NCBI RefSeq assembly: GCF_008831285.2
Contig: NC_045145.1
Coordinates: forward strand, 18,846,802 to 18,910,801
DNA length: 64,000 nucleotides
From: Nymphaea colorata
Taxonomy: Eukaryota; Streptophyta; Magnoliopsida; Nymphaeales; Nymphaeaceae
Direction of reading: 5' to 3'
The notes under the pieces are model-generated. The model was not told where the DNA came from and searched no databases. It saw nothing but the letters and a program-made list of their open reading frames with translations. A program made the position numbers and the translations under genes. Each line of letters begins with the position of its first letter. Positions within the stretch are counted from its first letter, which is position 1. Shown here in pieces: positions 1-12,342 of this stretch.

Positions 1-621
1 GACACAAAATCCAACTTTGTGGGACATTTTATCAAATTAAATGCTTAGTACTGTTTGCCGTCAAAACTCTAATCTGAATGCAAATCCAGAACTTATGTTC
101 CTTTGGCGTCGAGAGGAGATCAGGTCACAGAGTTGGTATCATGCAACACCACCGCAGTTCAAACAGTTTGTTAATGGTGCAGTCCAACTGATGGGAGACT
201 GCGGAGAAAGTATGTGGTTCTAATCGCGTTTCACCTTCACAAGGTCACCCAACGTAGACCTCATCCGCTGCATGGCAAGGCGGCCCCCCAGTCAGCCCCG
301 CAGATTGCCAACTTCTCATATATTTCAAGCAATAAAGTTTTCCTTCAGATGAATTAGTTAAGGAGTTTGGCATTTTTAGCATCTCAACATGTTTGTAGAG
401 CAACTGAATCCGTGCTTATATGCACTGAAACAATCGGAAAAAAAAAATAAAAAAATCTCATGGCACATTCAGTTGTATATTTGAACCTGAAAATTTTGCA
501 GAATCTGCAAATTGTGCTCAACAAAAGGGTGTGCAGAATTTCACATAGTTAAATGGGAAATAGAGAAAAACACTGTAAGCCACTGATCCCGTTACTTCTG
601 GAAGATGCATGGCCAACTGGT
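1..621. other. 3' flank of the START-domain gene
   Basis: This stretch lies downstream of the stop codon of the minus-strand START gene. It probably contains that gene's 3' UTR and polyadenylation region. Short open frames on plus (for example 41-223) resemble no family I know and show no intron or start context. I see no RNA gene or repeat apart from a short A-rich run near 440-455. Confidence 0.5.
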
Positions 622-3295
622 CTACAATCTTCTCCCCCCAATCTTACTGAATCTTCTCGCAACTCCAAAGATCGTTGCCTTTGTCAAGAGCCTTTGGTCG
701 AGACTGCAGGCAAGAACCACGGCGCTGCCAACAATAAAATATTTAGGTATATTTATCCGCCATGCCTTTTTTGGGGTTTCTACTTCTAATTGTGATGACT
801 CCACCAGTTCCATCGGCCTCGAATAATTTGGATCAACTTTAGTGTTGATCTGCGCCATCGCCGCACATCGGGAAAGTGGTTCTCCTCTCGTCCTTGCAGC
901 CTGATAGGCCCTGAGACCTGGTTCAATCTTCCTGACAGCTCCCCACATTCCTTGACGAACACCAAGCTTGGCAATTTCCCATGGGATCCCCATATCTTCG
1001 TGATGAAAGAGAAGCACTTCGCACGCGGTTAATTGCCCATCCCCTCTCCTGGATTCCACTGTTGGAAGGCAGATGAGCATTAGACCACGGGCCACAAAAA
1101 CATTAACTGGTGGTTAGGCAAAATCAAATAAGAAATTAATGCAAGTAATTAGCTTACCAGCTCGAATACACCAACTTGAATAGTACAAATCCACCCGCCT
1201 TGGCTTGTTACGCCTTGGTAAGGAGGGGTATGCTACTCCCTGCAACATCAGTAGGAAGCCTCATAAGTCATAAATAAGCAAATATTATGCAGGGTGAACT
1301 GGAGACAACTGTACATGATATATGAGACGGGTTAGGACATGGTCTCAGTGTTCAGCTCTTCAAGCAACAAACATCAGTATTCGTTACAGGAACTCCTAGG
1401 AAAACAATTAAGGAAAAAAATTCATCTTGATAACTGTGACTTGATTGGTTGCCCAGAACAACTAAAGCCACAGCAATTTTTCCCTTTTTTGCCTCTCCTT
1501 TTTCCTTTTCATGCTTCTCCCAAACTTGGCAGTTCTGGGGATGGAGTTGGAACTCCAATTGCAGTTCAAAGTTCAAACTAATGTGCAAATACAGGTACAT
1601 GTTTTGCAAAAACCAATAGAACAAATACAATCCAGGCACAGAAAATGCATTGCATGTTCAATCTTATGGCACCATAAGAGAATAAGAAAACAGTTACACT
1701 AACAGCAAATATAGTTTCTTGCAGTCAACTCATAGCAACTGACATTGCAAGAAAATCTCAAAGCATAGAGAAGAATATGGTCCATCAAATGCAGCTGCCG
1801 AGAGGCAATCGGTGTCAATATGAGATCTTACTGCAATATCTCACAAGTCAAAACAATCTTAGGATTGCAAAAATGCTTTTCAAAACTCTCCTAGTGACCC
1901 GGCCAACTCCAAAATCTAGATCACAGTCACACACAAGTTCATAGTGTAGTTGCCAATTAATACGCAAAGACACACTTCTTCCTCCCATAACTGGTAAGGC
2001 TTCTCCCGTTAATGTAGTGCATCTTCTTCGGCAATTAGCATGATTCCACAGATAGGGATGTTCATCACATAAGATGAGAAAATTTATACGCTACACCACA
2101 CTAGAAGCAACATACAGCTACTTGAATTTTCAGCATAAATGTAGTCAAGGTGTGGGGAAATAGAGCATGCCAATTGTTTTCATACCTTTGTCACGCAGTA
2201 ATATGATCCTCCTGATTGCCATATTCGGCGGCCTATGATGTATTCTCGGTCACTACAGAAGAAAGGGAACTGCCAAAAGTTGCAACCCATATGTGAGAAA
2301 AGAAGCACAATTGCTTCAGAAAGTGAAGGAGACTAACAAGTACATGGAAGGCCTATCTTTCTACCTTCCTGACCCAATGAACAATCATAGTTCCGGTGTC
2401 CTCCCATTCCTCCAAAGTCGCAGCATTTGCGAGCATGTCATCCCACTTTACCCTGAATTCATCGTCCCAGAAAAAATCCCTCACCAACTCTGGTGTAGCA
2501 TCTTCATAAACAGTCCGGCTACGGTATTGGGGAGGTCCAGTCTAAATTTTGGCAAAAAAGACAGAAGAAAATCAACCCAGTTAGGCAACTCGGGGACCAA
2601 CCTATTCTCCAGTTGAGATTCAGTAAAAAACAGAGCATTGCCTGCGGATCCCTCCGCCATGCCTGATACGTCATCGTCGGAGTTTCCCGGTCCATCATTT
2701 CATGCCAATCTGGACCTCCATCCCTCATCTCAACCAGCCGCCATAGGTGCTCAAAGTCGCTATCATTCACAACAGCCGATTGGTCTTTCTCTGGACTGTA
2801 TCTTGCAGAGAAATGAAGTTACAAATGCAAAAACTACGAAAAAAATCGGAAGCGAAACCACCCGAATCCCGCAAAAATACCAAATCCCGGCTATGGAAAA
2901 GGACAATTACGAGGAATCCCCAGAATGAAGCAACCGAAAAGCATTAGAAATAGACCATAACTGAAGCAAGAGAAATACCTGGAATCCATAACCGCCGATG
3001 AACTCCCCTCTGACGTACCCTCTGAAACCCATGAATTGCAACTGCTGCACTGAGGAATCGAAGAACCGGAACTCGCCGACGAGCTCGAATCGAACACCGG
3101 CTGCTGCTGGATAATCTGACCGGCTCTCCTCTCCCTCCCGCCCCTGCCAACCGCCACCACTTTTTCCACCCATTTGGGTTTCCACATCCATCCCACCAAA
3201 AGCCCTACTGAGACCGCCACCCACAGCGGAGTAACGAAGGCGAAGAGGTCCCAGAAGAACCCATTCGTGAGCACCATCTCAAGAACAGCAGCCAT
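622..3295 (-). CDS. START-domain lipid-binding membrane protein (CP5-like), six exons
   Basis: Exons on minus: 3295-2979, 2801-2642, 2541-2365, 2269-2186, 1239-1158 and 1058-622. Together they encode 418 residues. The N terminus holds a hydrophobic anchor (FFWDLFAFVTPLWVAVSVGL, about residues 14-33), then a Ser-rich linker. A StAR-related lipid-transfer (START) domain follows at about 120-345, with FEHLWRLVE, TGPPQYRSRTVYEDATPE, FFWDDEFRVKWDDML, FPFFCSDREYIIGRR and GQLTACEVLLFHHEDMGIPW. A second hydrophobic stretch (YFIVGSAVVLACS) lies near the C terminus. The arrangement matches plant polyketide-cyclase/START proteins such as Arabidopsis CP5 and At4g14500. Lipid binding is known for the fold; the ligand is not evident. 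Intron 2 has a GC donor (2641-2640); no GT alternative keeps the frame. The start is the first ATG before the anchor. Family and model are confident; the in vivo role is inference. Confidence 0.92.
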
Positions 3296-6077
3296 GAACG
3301 CGAAGAGAAAATCGATAGAGGTGGGTGGTACGCCTCTCTGTTCCTCTTCCTAAGGTGAAGGTTTGGGGAAGAAGTCAGGCGAGTCCGCCGAATTGCTGAC
3401 CGCCTACATGTGAATTGGACTCGGAGAGGCTCACCGCCTTGACCTCAGCCATTGCCCCTGCTGCTAGTCATTTTCCATCCGTCACACGACGAAAACCGGC
3501 GGCGAAAGAAGGAGAAAAAGACGATTCAGGCCACAAGCGAAGTAAATGAAGAGACGTCGTACGAAAAGCGACACGAAGAGGCTACAAAATGAAACAGGAG
3601 GCTCCAATAGTTCTTTACGTACATCAACAATTTCGTAAGCATGGTTCACAAGTTTCTAGAAAGCAATCTAAAAGCAAGCAGCCAGGATTTAAAAAGAAGC
3701 GAAGTTAGTCCATCGATAACCATGGACTGAGACAAAGATGACTATTTTTATGTTATTCTTAAGTGTTAGTTGTCATTGGTGTTACGGACACGGCCCTCGG
3801 AGTTCCTCGTTGTCAATTTTTATTCTCTCTATATTTTGACTGTGTTTGCGAGGGGAAGGAAGACTTGCAGGAGAACGTTTATCACGTTGGACGGTGACGC
3901 GACCACAAAACCTTTTCAAGAAGCAGCACTTTGATCTGAACCGACCGGATGGAGGAGCCACCGACCGGGCGGTGGAAGACTTTCCGGCGACGGTATACCA
4001 GAAACGATGATGGCGACAAAAGGGTTGATACCATATTTGACCGGTCACCGGATGCAAGTTGATGAAAGTTCGGTCATTAAACACTACTCACAAACATTAT
4101 AAAAAATATTCTAGTTGAAGGTTTGATCACTTTTTACCAAAGACGGAGTTAAGAGGTAGTAAGGAATGGCTAGCCCCTCTTAATTCTTTTTAAATTAACA
4201 TGTAAATTTTTAAAAAAAATATTTATATTATATAAAAATTTTGACTAGTAACATTTCGACTCTTATCAAAATTTTGAAACTATAATTCAACATCCTTCAA
4301 CTTCAACTTTCCATCCAAATTTGAAAACTATGAAACAAAAAAAAGAAAGGAAAAGAAGCTTTGGCCTCTTCAACATATCTAATTCTCCATGTTTTTTTAT
4401 TGGCTTCAAAGCGTGTAATCGCCAAAGCCTTAAGAATTAGGAAAGATTTGGCGGCACACGTAAGTGCATGCCCACCACACAGAAGTTCATGGTTCTGCTT
4501 GGATGCTCATCAATGCGTCGCGCCGTAGTTCATGATCATGAAATAAGATTTGCAAGCAAAATTCGCCTCTGTTCCTGCACAAATATGCTGGAAAGAATTA
4601 CGCGGCTGCGATCTGGTTTGAAGGTTTTATTGTTCTTCATTATACTGAATCTAATTTTAACAGGTATTTTGGTATTCCAAATTCAATCCCATTTACAAAC
4701 CTAGTGCTCAAGATGAACATTTTGTTTAAGAACACTGAAATAAATTGTGCGTGCGTGAGAGAGATAGAACTATAAAATTGAGAATCTTATATCAAAATTT
4801 AGGGACAAGAAGTCCCTTGGTTACAATAATTTGGGGATAAAAAGTCCCCTAGTTACAATAACAAAAGAGAGAGAGAATTAAAACCCGTTTTATTTTGGGA
4901 TTAATTTTTTTTAAGATTCACAAACTTTAAGATGAGGAAGATAGAAAAAGCAAAATGCAGAAAAGTAAGTATATAATTGTACTTGTGTCCCAAACACTTG
5001 TCGTTTCATCCAATAATATTAGTAGCGATTTCCAAAACTGAGACCACTGTTCTTATCATGGCATTTCCTAATCAAATGAAATAAAGGAATGAATTCCCCT
5101 TGGCCGCCAGTTGTGACCAAGCAGGAATTCCATCTATCTACACCATGCTTGGTAGTTCTAAAACCTATAGTCCATAAACTTCCCTTCAAAATAAGTTATT
5201 GAAAGGATTTTGAAGAGCATGAAAGCGAAAATATCTGGTAAAATTGATTCATTCATCCTTGAAAAGTGTAATACATTTCAAAAGATGATATTACTTGAGA
5301 GTCTTGATACATTTAATTACCGTGTTGAACAGTTCAGATTGTGCTTCTTCTTCGCTCTTTCACCATTTCATGGAAGTATTTAGTATTGAAGTCCCCGTCT
5401 TACAATCACTTAAAAAGTCATTTCTTACAATTTTTCTTCTCCTTCAGGATGGCACCCATACATCAGATGTTTGCATTTTCTTGAGTATTTTGGATCCCAT
5501 CTCTAAGATCAGCAATCTAGTCATTTAACCATTTCTTCCCAATTCTAGCCCAAGATGAGAGCCACCAATTTACTAATTAGTTTTCTTTTTTTTAACATGG
5601 GGCACCATTTCGCATTTATTTTTCAACTTTCGTCAATATTTTCATGCAATCTGCATTGTGCATTAAGAAATTACAGAATAAATATACAGATAGTTGGTTA
5701 GGGTAGGGGACATGTAAACGGCATGTCTTTGCTTTGATTCATGTGGATGATATTCCTCTACATTGCAAAAAGTGGGACTGTTCTGTGAAGCTGAAGCCAG
5801 CCGCTGCATACCGATGTTCTTATGCCAAGGTAACGAGATTTTTTTTTCTTTTTCTTTTTTTTTGAGAGAGGGGAGGAGCGCGTTCAGGCATTTTTGAAGG
5901 CAGTGGGTTGTTAATCTCTCATATACCAAAAAAAAAAAAACAAATTTCTCAAGCTGGATTTACTAATTGGTGGGAAAACGAGAATAATTAATGGACTGCA
6001 ATCAGATATTGATATTTGCAATCACTTGCCCAGCCAGCTCATTGTGTTCTCTTGCCTTGTGCTATTGTTTGTCCATG

Positions 6078-6108
6078 TATGTGTGTGTGTATATATATAT
6101 ATATATAT
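6078..6108. repeat. TG/TA dinucleotide microsatellite
   Basis: A run of alternating tgtgtg followed by tatata is visible. It is a simple sequence repeat in the spacer with no adjacent gene structure. Confidence 0.8.
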
Positions 6109-6960
6109 GACCGTTTTTTTTGTAATTCCACTGCCTAATAAACGTAATAAACCCAACCCAGATCTTGAAATAGACTTGGACCCTATGGCAAAGAGAAAGG
6201 AAAGGAGAGAGGAGCTCGTAGTCCCTCCCCTCTCCCTTTCCCGATCTTCACTCAGTTTCCGAAGCAGCCCTGAACCTTAAGGCAAAGGAAAAGGGAGGAA
6301 GACCGCAGGGGAGGGGTGAAGGGCTTCCACCCTCCAAACAGCTGCAGTTTAACATTGAACACACTAACAAGATAAGAACTAAAAAGGAAACTTCAGATAG
6401 GTCTTTCTTTTGTGAGTATAGAATAAGTAATGATGGTAGTTGCAGGTTTATGTGGTGCAATCAACCCCTAAAGTTCTCTCTAACAGGCGCCCTAAACTTT
6501 TAGCTAATTAACTTCATTTGTAGAAGAGATCAGACAACATGATCTATTGAAGCAGCTTTGCCACTTCATTTTTCATATTTATAGTCTATCTATCTATCTT
6601 CTAATCAAATCATGAGAAAAATGTCAACTGCTTTAGTTTTTTTTTTTGTCTTTCACATGGATCATCTACTTGCATTGTTAGAGCCACATCTTGCATCTCA
6701 GCTTTCCTATTGCCATTTGTTTGACCTATACCAACATCCTTAATCATGGAAGGCAACTAGCTCCATGAGGTCCAGTGGGTAGTCCTTTTCTTGAAAAGAT
6801 GCCCCCTCTACTCTTTAAAGCCATTTTCTTAGCTAGAATGTTGGTTTTTCTTTTGTTGAGTGTCTCATCAGCTATCTTCATTTTTTTTTAGTTGCATTTG
6901 GTGCTTGGGATCTTTGACCTCTTCTTCTTCCTTTTTGTTGCATCTCTCTCTTTGATGCCA

Positions 6961-7323
6961 TTGTCATACTTAGTCACTGGGGTTCATGAAAGGGTTGGTG
7001 TAATGAACGGAGTAGAGGCTGGTAGCGATTGTCATACTTAGTCACTAGGGTTCATGAAAGGGTTGGTGTAATGAACGGAGTAGAGGCTGGTAGGCAGCCA
7101 GCCTTTTTTTCAACCATATATAGTGTTAACTTCATGTGCTACAAAATGAGAAGAAAGGGAGAAGAGATACTTTTTGATGTCGTTGTTATAATTAGTCACC
7201 AGGTTTCTGAGAGAGTTGGTGCAATGAACAAAACAGAGATTGATAGGCAGCCAGCCTTTGTTTCAAGCTTATGATTGTCAACTTCATATGCTACAAAAGG
7301 AGATGAAGGAGAATGAGGATACT
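6961..7323. repeat. Nested tandem duplication (68-bp and about 154-bp periods)
   Basis: The block from 6961 to 7028 is repeated almost perfectly at 7029-7096; both begin ttgtcatacttagtcact. The longer block 7029-7182 has a diverged third copy at 7183-7323. The shared order is a 'tagtcacc/act' motif, 'gagttggtg.aatgaac', 'aggcagccagcctt', 'caacttcat.tgctacaaaa' and 'gagatact'. An older ~154-bp duplication followed by a recent 68-bp one explains the pattern. No coding frame is preserved. Confidence 0.8.
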
Positions 7324-8213
7324 GATATGCAAGTTGTAGTATAATAAAAGTACCCCGATGCACCGAAATCAAGCTTGGTAACATAAGCGGATGGTAAAAA
7401 GTTGGGGTTTCCACTCTTATATTAGGTGGTAAAATGAAAACACTCCTCCTGCTCACCAAACATATTGAACCAAGTTTGATTTACTTTGATATTGTATGTA
7501 TGAGTTGATATGAATGAACATAAAAAGGATTTATAGAAAACATTTTACGTCAGCCAAACTAAGAGAGATATAAATGATAAAGCAGGATGACAAAGCCGGA
7601 AAAGTGTGAGACATTAAACTGAAAGCCCTACTCATCTCACTAAAAAGATGAGCTAAGGCAAATTGCTACTAAACAAAACAAAAAAGGATGAGAGGTTCAA
7701 CATCCCAAACTTGAGAGATGGATCTGTGACGGGTACAGGTGGGTTGAATTTAATAAGCTATAAAATCAAATCAATATGAACATGATAAACTGCAGACAAA
7801 TTTTTATTTGGGTTCTACCCTTTGCCTATAATTGGAGAAAAAATTATAACCTTGTAATGACGCAATTTTTTTTTTCTCGCTGAAATACTGAGAGTGTAAT
7901 TTGATGGTAAACTGTAATATTGAAAAAATATAATTTACCTCTTCGACTCTCAAGTTAACACAGAATTTTATTTAACAGCTTTCGTGAATATGGATTTTGT
8001 TATATAAGACCATTAAAGTTGTTTTTCTTTAAAATTAGTAAAATTGGGATCCGGAAAATAAATTTCCCCAAAAATCTTAAATTCTAGTGATGGGGTCTGG
8101 GTCGATCCGATATCCACTCAAACCCAAACCAACGAAATTTCCCCCCACGCGTGGAAACAGGGGGAGGGAGAGTGGGAGGGGACAGGGCACGTTTGCAGGC
8201 GTGAAGCCCTAAG

Positions 8214-8215
<2 letters not shown>

Positions 8216-8246
<31 letters not shown>
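8216..8246 (+). repeat. CT dinucleotide tract in the presumed KCP2 5' UTR
   Basis: This is a pure CT run of about 15 units. It is followed by purine-rich sequence and a good splice donor (gaaag/gtaggc, GT at 8293), so it probably lies in the first, noncoding exon of the KCP2 gene. CT/GA tracts near plant transcription starts can act as Y-patch or GAGA-type elements; that role here is inference. Confidence 0.7.
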
Positions 8247-8248
<2 letters not shown>

Positions 8249-8638
8249 AAGACAAACTAGAAGAAGAAGGAAGAGGAGGTGGTGGAAGAAAGGTAGGCAC
8301 CCTCGCTCCTTGTCTCTCTCGTGCTACCCCTTATGTGACGCTGCAACCATGTCAATGTCTCAGATCTAAAAGGATGCAACTTGTTTTCCCTTTTTATTGT
8401 GATGAGATGCTGAATTAGATTGGTCGTACCATCACAAACAGGACCCCACTGAATTTCGTATTGATGTTTCGTTTCTATGGTTGATTACGAAGATGAAATG
8501 CTGAATTTTTGCATCTTATGTTAAAGAAGTCTGTTAGAGACTACACTTCTCGCCTCTATGTTTTGATGGCAGAGTATCCTGTTCCATATATATGATTTAA
8601 TTGATTGTTTTCGGTAATGAATTTGCAGTTCGGTGACT

Positions 8639-11600
8639 ATGGCAAGTTCAACGAACTCCATGCTATCTTCCTTCTTCCTCTTCACCGTGATGCTGTCACT
8701 GCAGGAGATGTATAGAGGAAAACTGGCCTCGTCGGAGTTGTTGACGATACTTGGAGGATTTATGAGTTCCATCCTATTCCTTGTCTTGCTAACAGTATTC
8801 ATCTAAGGCTTTTCTGGTTTCATCCTTTTAGTCATCTTAAGAAATGTTCTCCTTAAACTTGTGAAGGAACTTGCGTAAGTGTTTTTTTTTTTCTACTAAT
8901 AAGAGGAAATGATGTCGATTGTTCAAGGATTGCATTGAAAATGAATTTATGCATGCATTTCTGTCAAATAATTTCTCGGGATTCACCCGATTATCCTGAT
9001 CGTGAGGTAAGATTGCGAAACAGGAACCGGTTTTAAGGAACTTTCCATTTATGACTAGCAGAAACTTGGCAATCTTATTGAACACGATAGCTGATGTGAT
9101 TTTGGTGTCAGTCATGAATTTAAATCTTCTGACAGTATCATGATCATCTCATAACCAAGCTTTCAATTTTAGATGGCAGAATAGCTTGGTAACTGCAATT
9201 ACTAGTTTCTTACTAATTATCAACATGCCTCAGTTAAAAGAAGAACCTGCTGCTTTAATTTTCTGACATATAATGTCATGGGTTCTTGACAGAGAATGAT
9301 GTAGTTTCTATGTCTGTCATGAATTTCGATCTTTAGACAGTTTCATTATACTCCAATAACCAAGGTTTCAATTCCAGATGGTAGAATAGCTTGGTAAAAC
9401 ATTGACTAGTTAGTTTCTTATTAATAAATATAATCAGTGTTGCTCAGTTAGATGAAGAACCTGAAGTTTTAATTTTCTGAAAATATAATGCTATGGATGC
9501 TTCCAGTTACAGAGGACCATGTCCACAACCAATGATAGCATCAGTTCTGCAAGTTGTTTTAATGCTGGAAGAACAGCTTATGAACAAAAGGTTGTTGCTT
9601 CAATGAACTTGTAAATGGAAGAACAACTAGTTGTACCCTGGAATTGCAAGCTGAAAAAATATCTCGATGGTTTCATTGACTGTTTTATCCATGAATCGAT
9701 CGATCACGAGGAAAGGAAAATTGACCATTTAAAACTTAGTCTATCAATGCCTTGTGGATAGGCTAGTTTCATCTAACCAATGCCTGTTTTCTGGAAGTTT
9801 GCTACTAAGAGTATCATAAATAAAAAATGTTCTGAAGTTGGGATACCGCCTTCGTCTCACTGTTTGACTATGGGTTTATAGATAACATACTTACTGGAAG
9901 GCCAAGAAAAAGAATTGATTTGAGCGGGGATTTGCAGGTGGATACTAAGAAACTCTTTGAAGACTGGCAACCAGTGTCTGGAGGAAAAATCTAGCTACAG
10001 ATACTGGGAGATGTAACGAGAGCAAGTGTCCTGTTAGCTTTTGCTTTTGCAAAAAATTGAGAATCTTTGGGCTACAAATCATAGAATTAAGTTAATGTAA
10101 ATTTCTTGATATAAAAAAGTGCATAGTTTTTCTCCTCCTTTTATAAGTTTATCTCAAAATTTTTGAATCTCAAGTTTTTCTTGTTATTTATGATGACTCA
10201 GTGTATCTGGTGCAAGGCTTGCCATGTCATTTTAGTAATGTTATAAAATGTGTATCTTGACTTATTATAACTATATAACATGGCATTGTGGTCTAATTTA
10301 TCATAAAATTTACTTATGTATGTTCAAGAGATGCATTATCTGCTGCTATTAGTAATTGATGCTCTTCCTCTGCAGTAAGTGTGTGTCTCTTCAATGTATG
10401 CTACATATCTGAATTTTAAAATTTGTTTAAAGCAAAAATTGTGAGTGTTTGCACTTGCTTTTTATAATATTTAAGATCAACAACTCACATGTATTTTACA
10501 TGCATATTGTGCAACCAATTTTTCATGTTAAGAAAAGCTTGTGTTAATGTTTTGACCACAAATGTGCATGTAGACTATAGAGTTTTCAATTCCACCAAAA
10601 GTAATAAACACCATTTACATGGCAATTCTTGCATTTTTGCATCATTCTCTGCTTCTTTCACCTTGTTCATGTGATCCTTTCGAAGTTGATGGAATATCTG
10701 CATTACATGCATTGTATAAAAGTTTGTTCTATTTCCAATTTTTCAATATTTTTTGGCAAGCTCAATGCTGAAATTTGTGTGGTTGCTCGTACATTGGCAT
10801 TCAAGTTGCTTTGTTTGTATGTCTTGCAGTTCATTGGGAATTTTCAGGAATCATGTGGTGTTCGAACTGGATGGGGTGCTGGTAGGTTGCTTTGCCTCAC
10901 ATATTTCTCTTTTTCTTTCTCTATTATAGTAATCTGAAAAATTTGAATGGTTTTGCAGTCATAATCTGAAAATTTGAACGGTTTTGCAGTCATAATCTGA
11001 AAATTTGAACGGTTTTGCAGTCATACTAGCAGAGTTCGTTGCACTTGTTGCTGCTGGAACTGTTCATCGTGTTTGTATTACAACATGGTAATTCCGTGTC
11101 GTCATTATTTCTTTTCATGGCATGTGTTAGGACAAGTAGTCCAGGGTTTTCTATTTTTCTTCTTAACTGATAATCTGATTAGCATATTGCACAGGTTACA
11201 GGGACAGAAAAATTTATGTACTTCTAGCATTATCCCGTTGTTTTAACTATAAGCGCTTGTCTTTTCAAGTTCTCTCCACTTCCATGAATTATCTAGTACC
11301 TAACCTCAACAAGCTCTCGATCATGAAATTTTCAAGATATGATGCCATCGAGGGGAAACTCCCAAACGTAAGGACTCTTTGGACCATAATAACTGGTAGG
11401 AAAAACATAATAGGCTGGCAATATCAACTCCAAATCCATCAAACAGTGCTCCAGGAAAATGAAAATCTGTGCTTGAGCAGATGGAGATAAAGAATATATG
11501 GAGTTACTTCTTCTGAAGAATAATTTGTTTCTCTTTGGCATATTAGTATCAGTAGCAACTGAAGCACCTACTACCCAAACTTTAATTTGTCCTAAAGTCC

Positions 11601-12342
11601 TACCTTGAGGGTTCAGTTTCTGCGCCCAATTAGTATTACTTCAATCATTTAAAGGTCATGATTATGAAAATGCAAATGAGGTTGATCGCAAACTCTCTCT
11701 GTTTAAATTTTACTTCAAAAAGGCCATCCAGGATATCTGTTGGCTTCTTAGTTGATAGATGATAGGTCTTAATTGCTGGTGTGTTTCTATTCTTTGATCT
11801 TCCAAGACCAATTCTTCTTCCCGTCTTTAGTTGTCAGACTATGTTTTTATGCTTTGAGCTTAGTTTTTCTCTTCTCTTACTGGATTGGCATGTTTGGCAT
11901 ATATGATGCTCTAATATAATACAGCATTATGAAGCATGTTGTCTTTATGATCATCAAGCTTGATTTTTTGTATATTTACAAAAATTGCACCAAAAACATG
12001 ATTACTCTGCATTCATGTCTAGTGCCAAACTGAACACTCCATTAACTGAATTTCTTATAAGGGACTTCCATAAGAATAAATGCCTTTGAATTGAGTTTTC
12101 CAATTCACTTGGCTAATCTCGGGTTACTAACATGAGGTTTTTGTTTGGTCTCTGCTCATCCCATTTTAAAAGAAATCTGCAAATATTTAGTTTGGTGGGT
12201 TTCTGATAGCAGCATTGACTTATTCTGGTTCTATTGTATATTTCAATGCAGCTTCCTGTTCTCAATGGTGTTTCTTTACGAGATAAATAAGCTGTCTGGC
12301 ATGATTCATGGCAAAGCTGAGTTGAAAGCCAAGCGGTATTGA
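8639..12342 (+). CDS. Oligosaccharyltransferase subunit KCP2-like (keratinocyte-associated protein 2), four coding exons
   Basis: Exons 8639-8794, 10830-10881, 11021-11087 and 12252-12342 encode a 121-residue protein. A probable 5'-UTR intron spans 8293-8628, with acceptor atttgcag ten bases before the ATG. The sequence reads as a small multi-span ER membrane protein. It has LSLQEMYRGKLASSELLTILGG in the N-terminal half, then FIGNFQES, a hydrophobic stretch ending GTVHRVCITTCFLFS, and LYEINKLSG. These positions match animal KCP2/KRTCAP2 (MYSRQLASTEWLTIQGG, LIHRVCVTTC, YYINKISS). In animals KCP2 is an accessory subunit of the STT3A-type oligosaccharyltransferase in N-glycosylation. The C terminus is basic (KAKRY), not a KKxx signal. 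The gene is easy to miss because the longest exon codes only 52 residues. Intron 2 ends in a triplicated acceptor. Confidence 0.93.
9107..9504. repeat. Diverged tandem duplication in KCP2 intron 1
   Basis: Segment 9107-9290 recurs at 9312-9504 with an offset of about 205 bp and scattered substitutions and small indels. Shared blocks in the same order are gtcatgaattt, ataaccaag.tttcaatt, agatgg.agaatagcttggtaa, tagtttctta and aagaacctg..g.tttaattttctga. The copies are noncoding. I see no terminal inverted repeats, so unequal crossing-over or slippage is more likely than transposition. Confidence 0.8.
10930..11020 (+). repeat. 31-bp tandem triplication of the KCP2 intron 2 acceptor
   Basis: The unit taatctgaaaatttgaacgg followed by ttttgcagtca occurs three times. 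This places tttgcag acceptors at 10958, 10989 and 11020, spaced exactly 31 bp. Only the last keeps the reading frame (G+TC ATA CTA GCA). Using either upstream acceptor gives G+TC ATA ATC TGA, an immediate stop. Confidence 0.9.

Larger units (their letters stand above)
3296..8215. other. Spacer between divergent START and KCP2 genes
   Basis: The left end (3296 to about 3600) should hold the promoter and 5' UTR of the minus-strand START gene; the right end is KCP2 upstream sequence. No gene is recognisable on either strand; open frames are short and lack family motifs. It contains AT-rich DNA, a two-unit repeat at about 4799-4861 (units of about 31 bp ending in gttacaataa), a TG/TA microsatellite near 6078-6108, and the nested tandem duplication at 6961-7323 listed separately. 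Confidence 0.5.
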
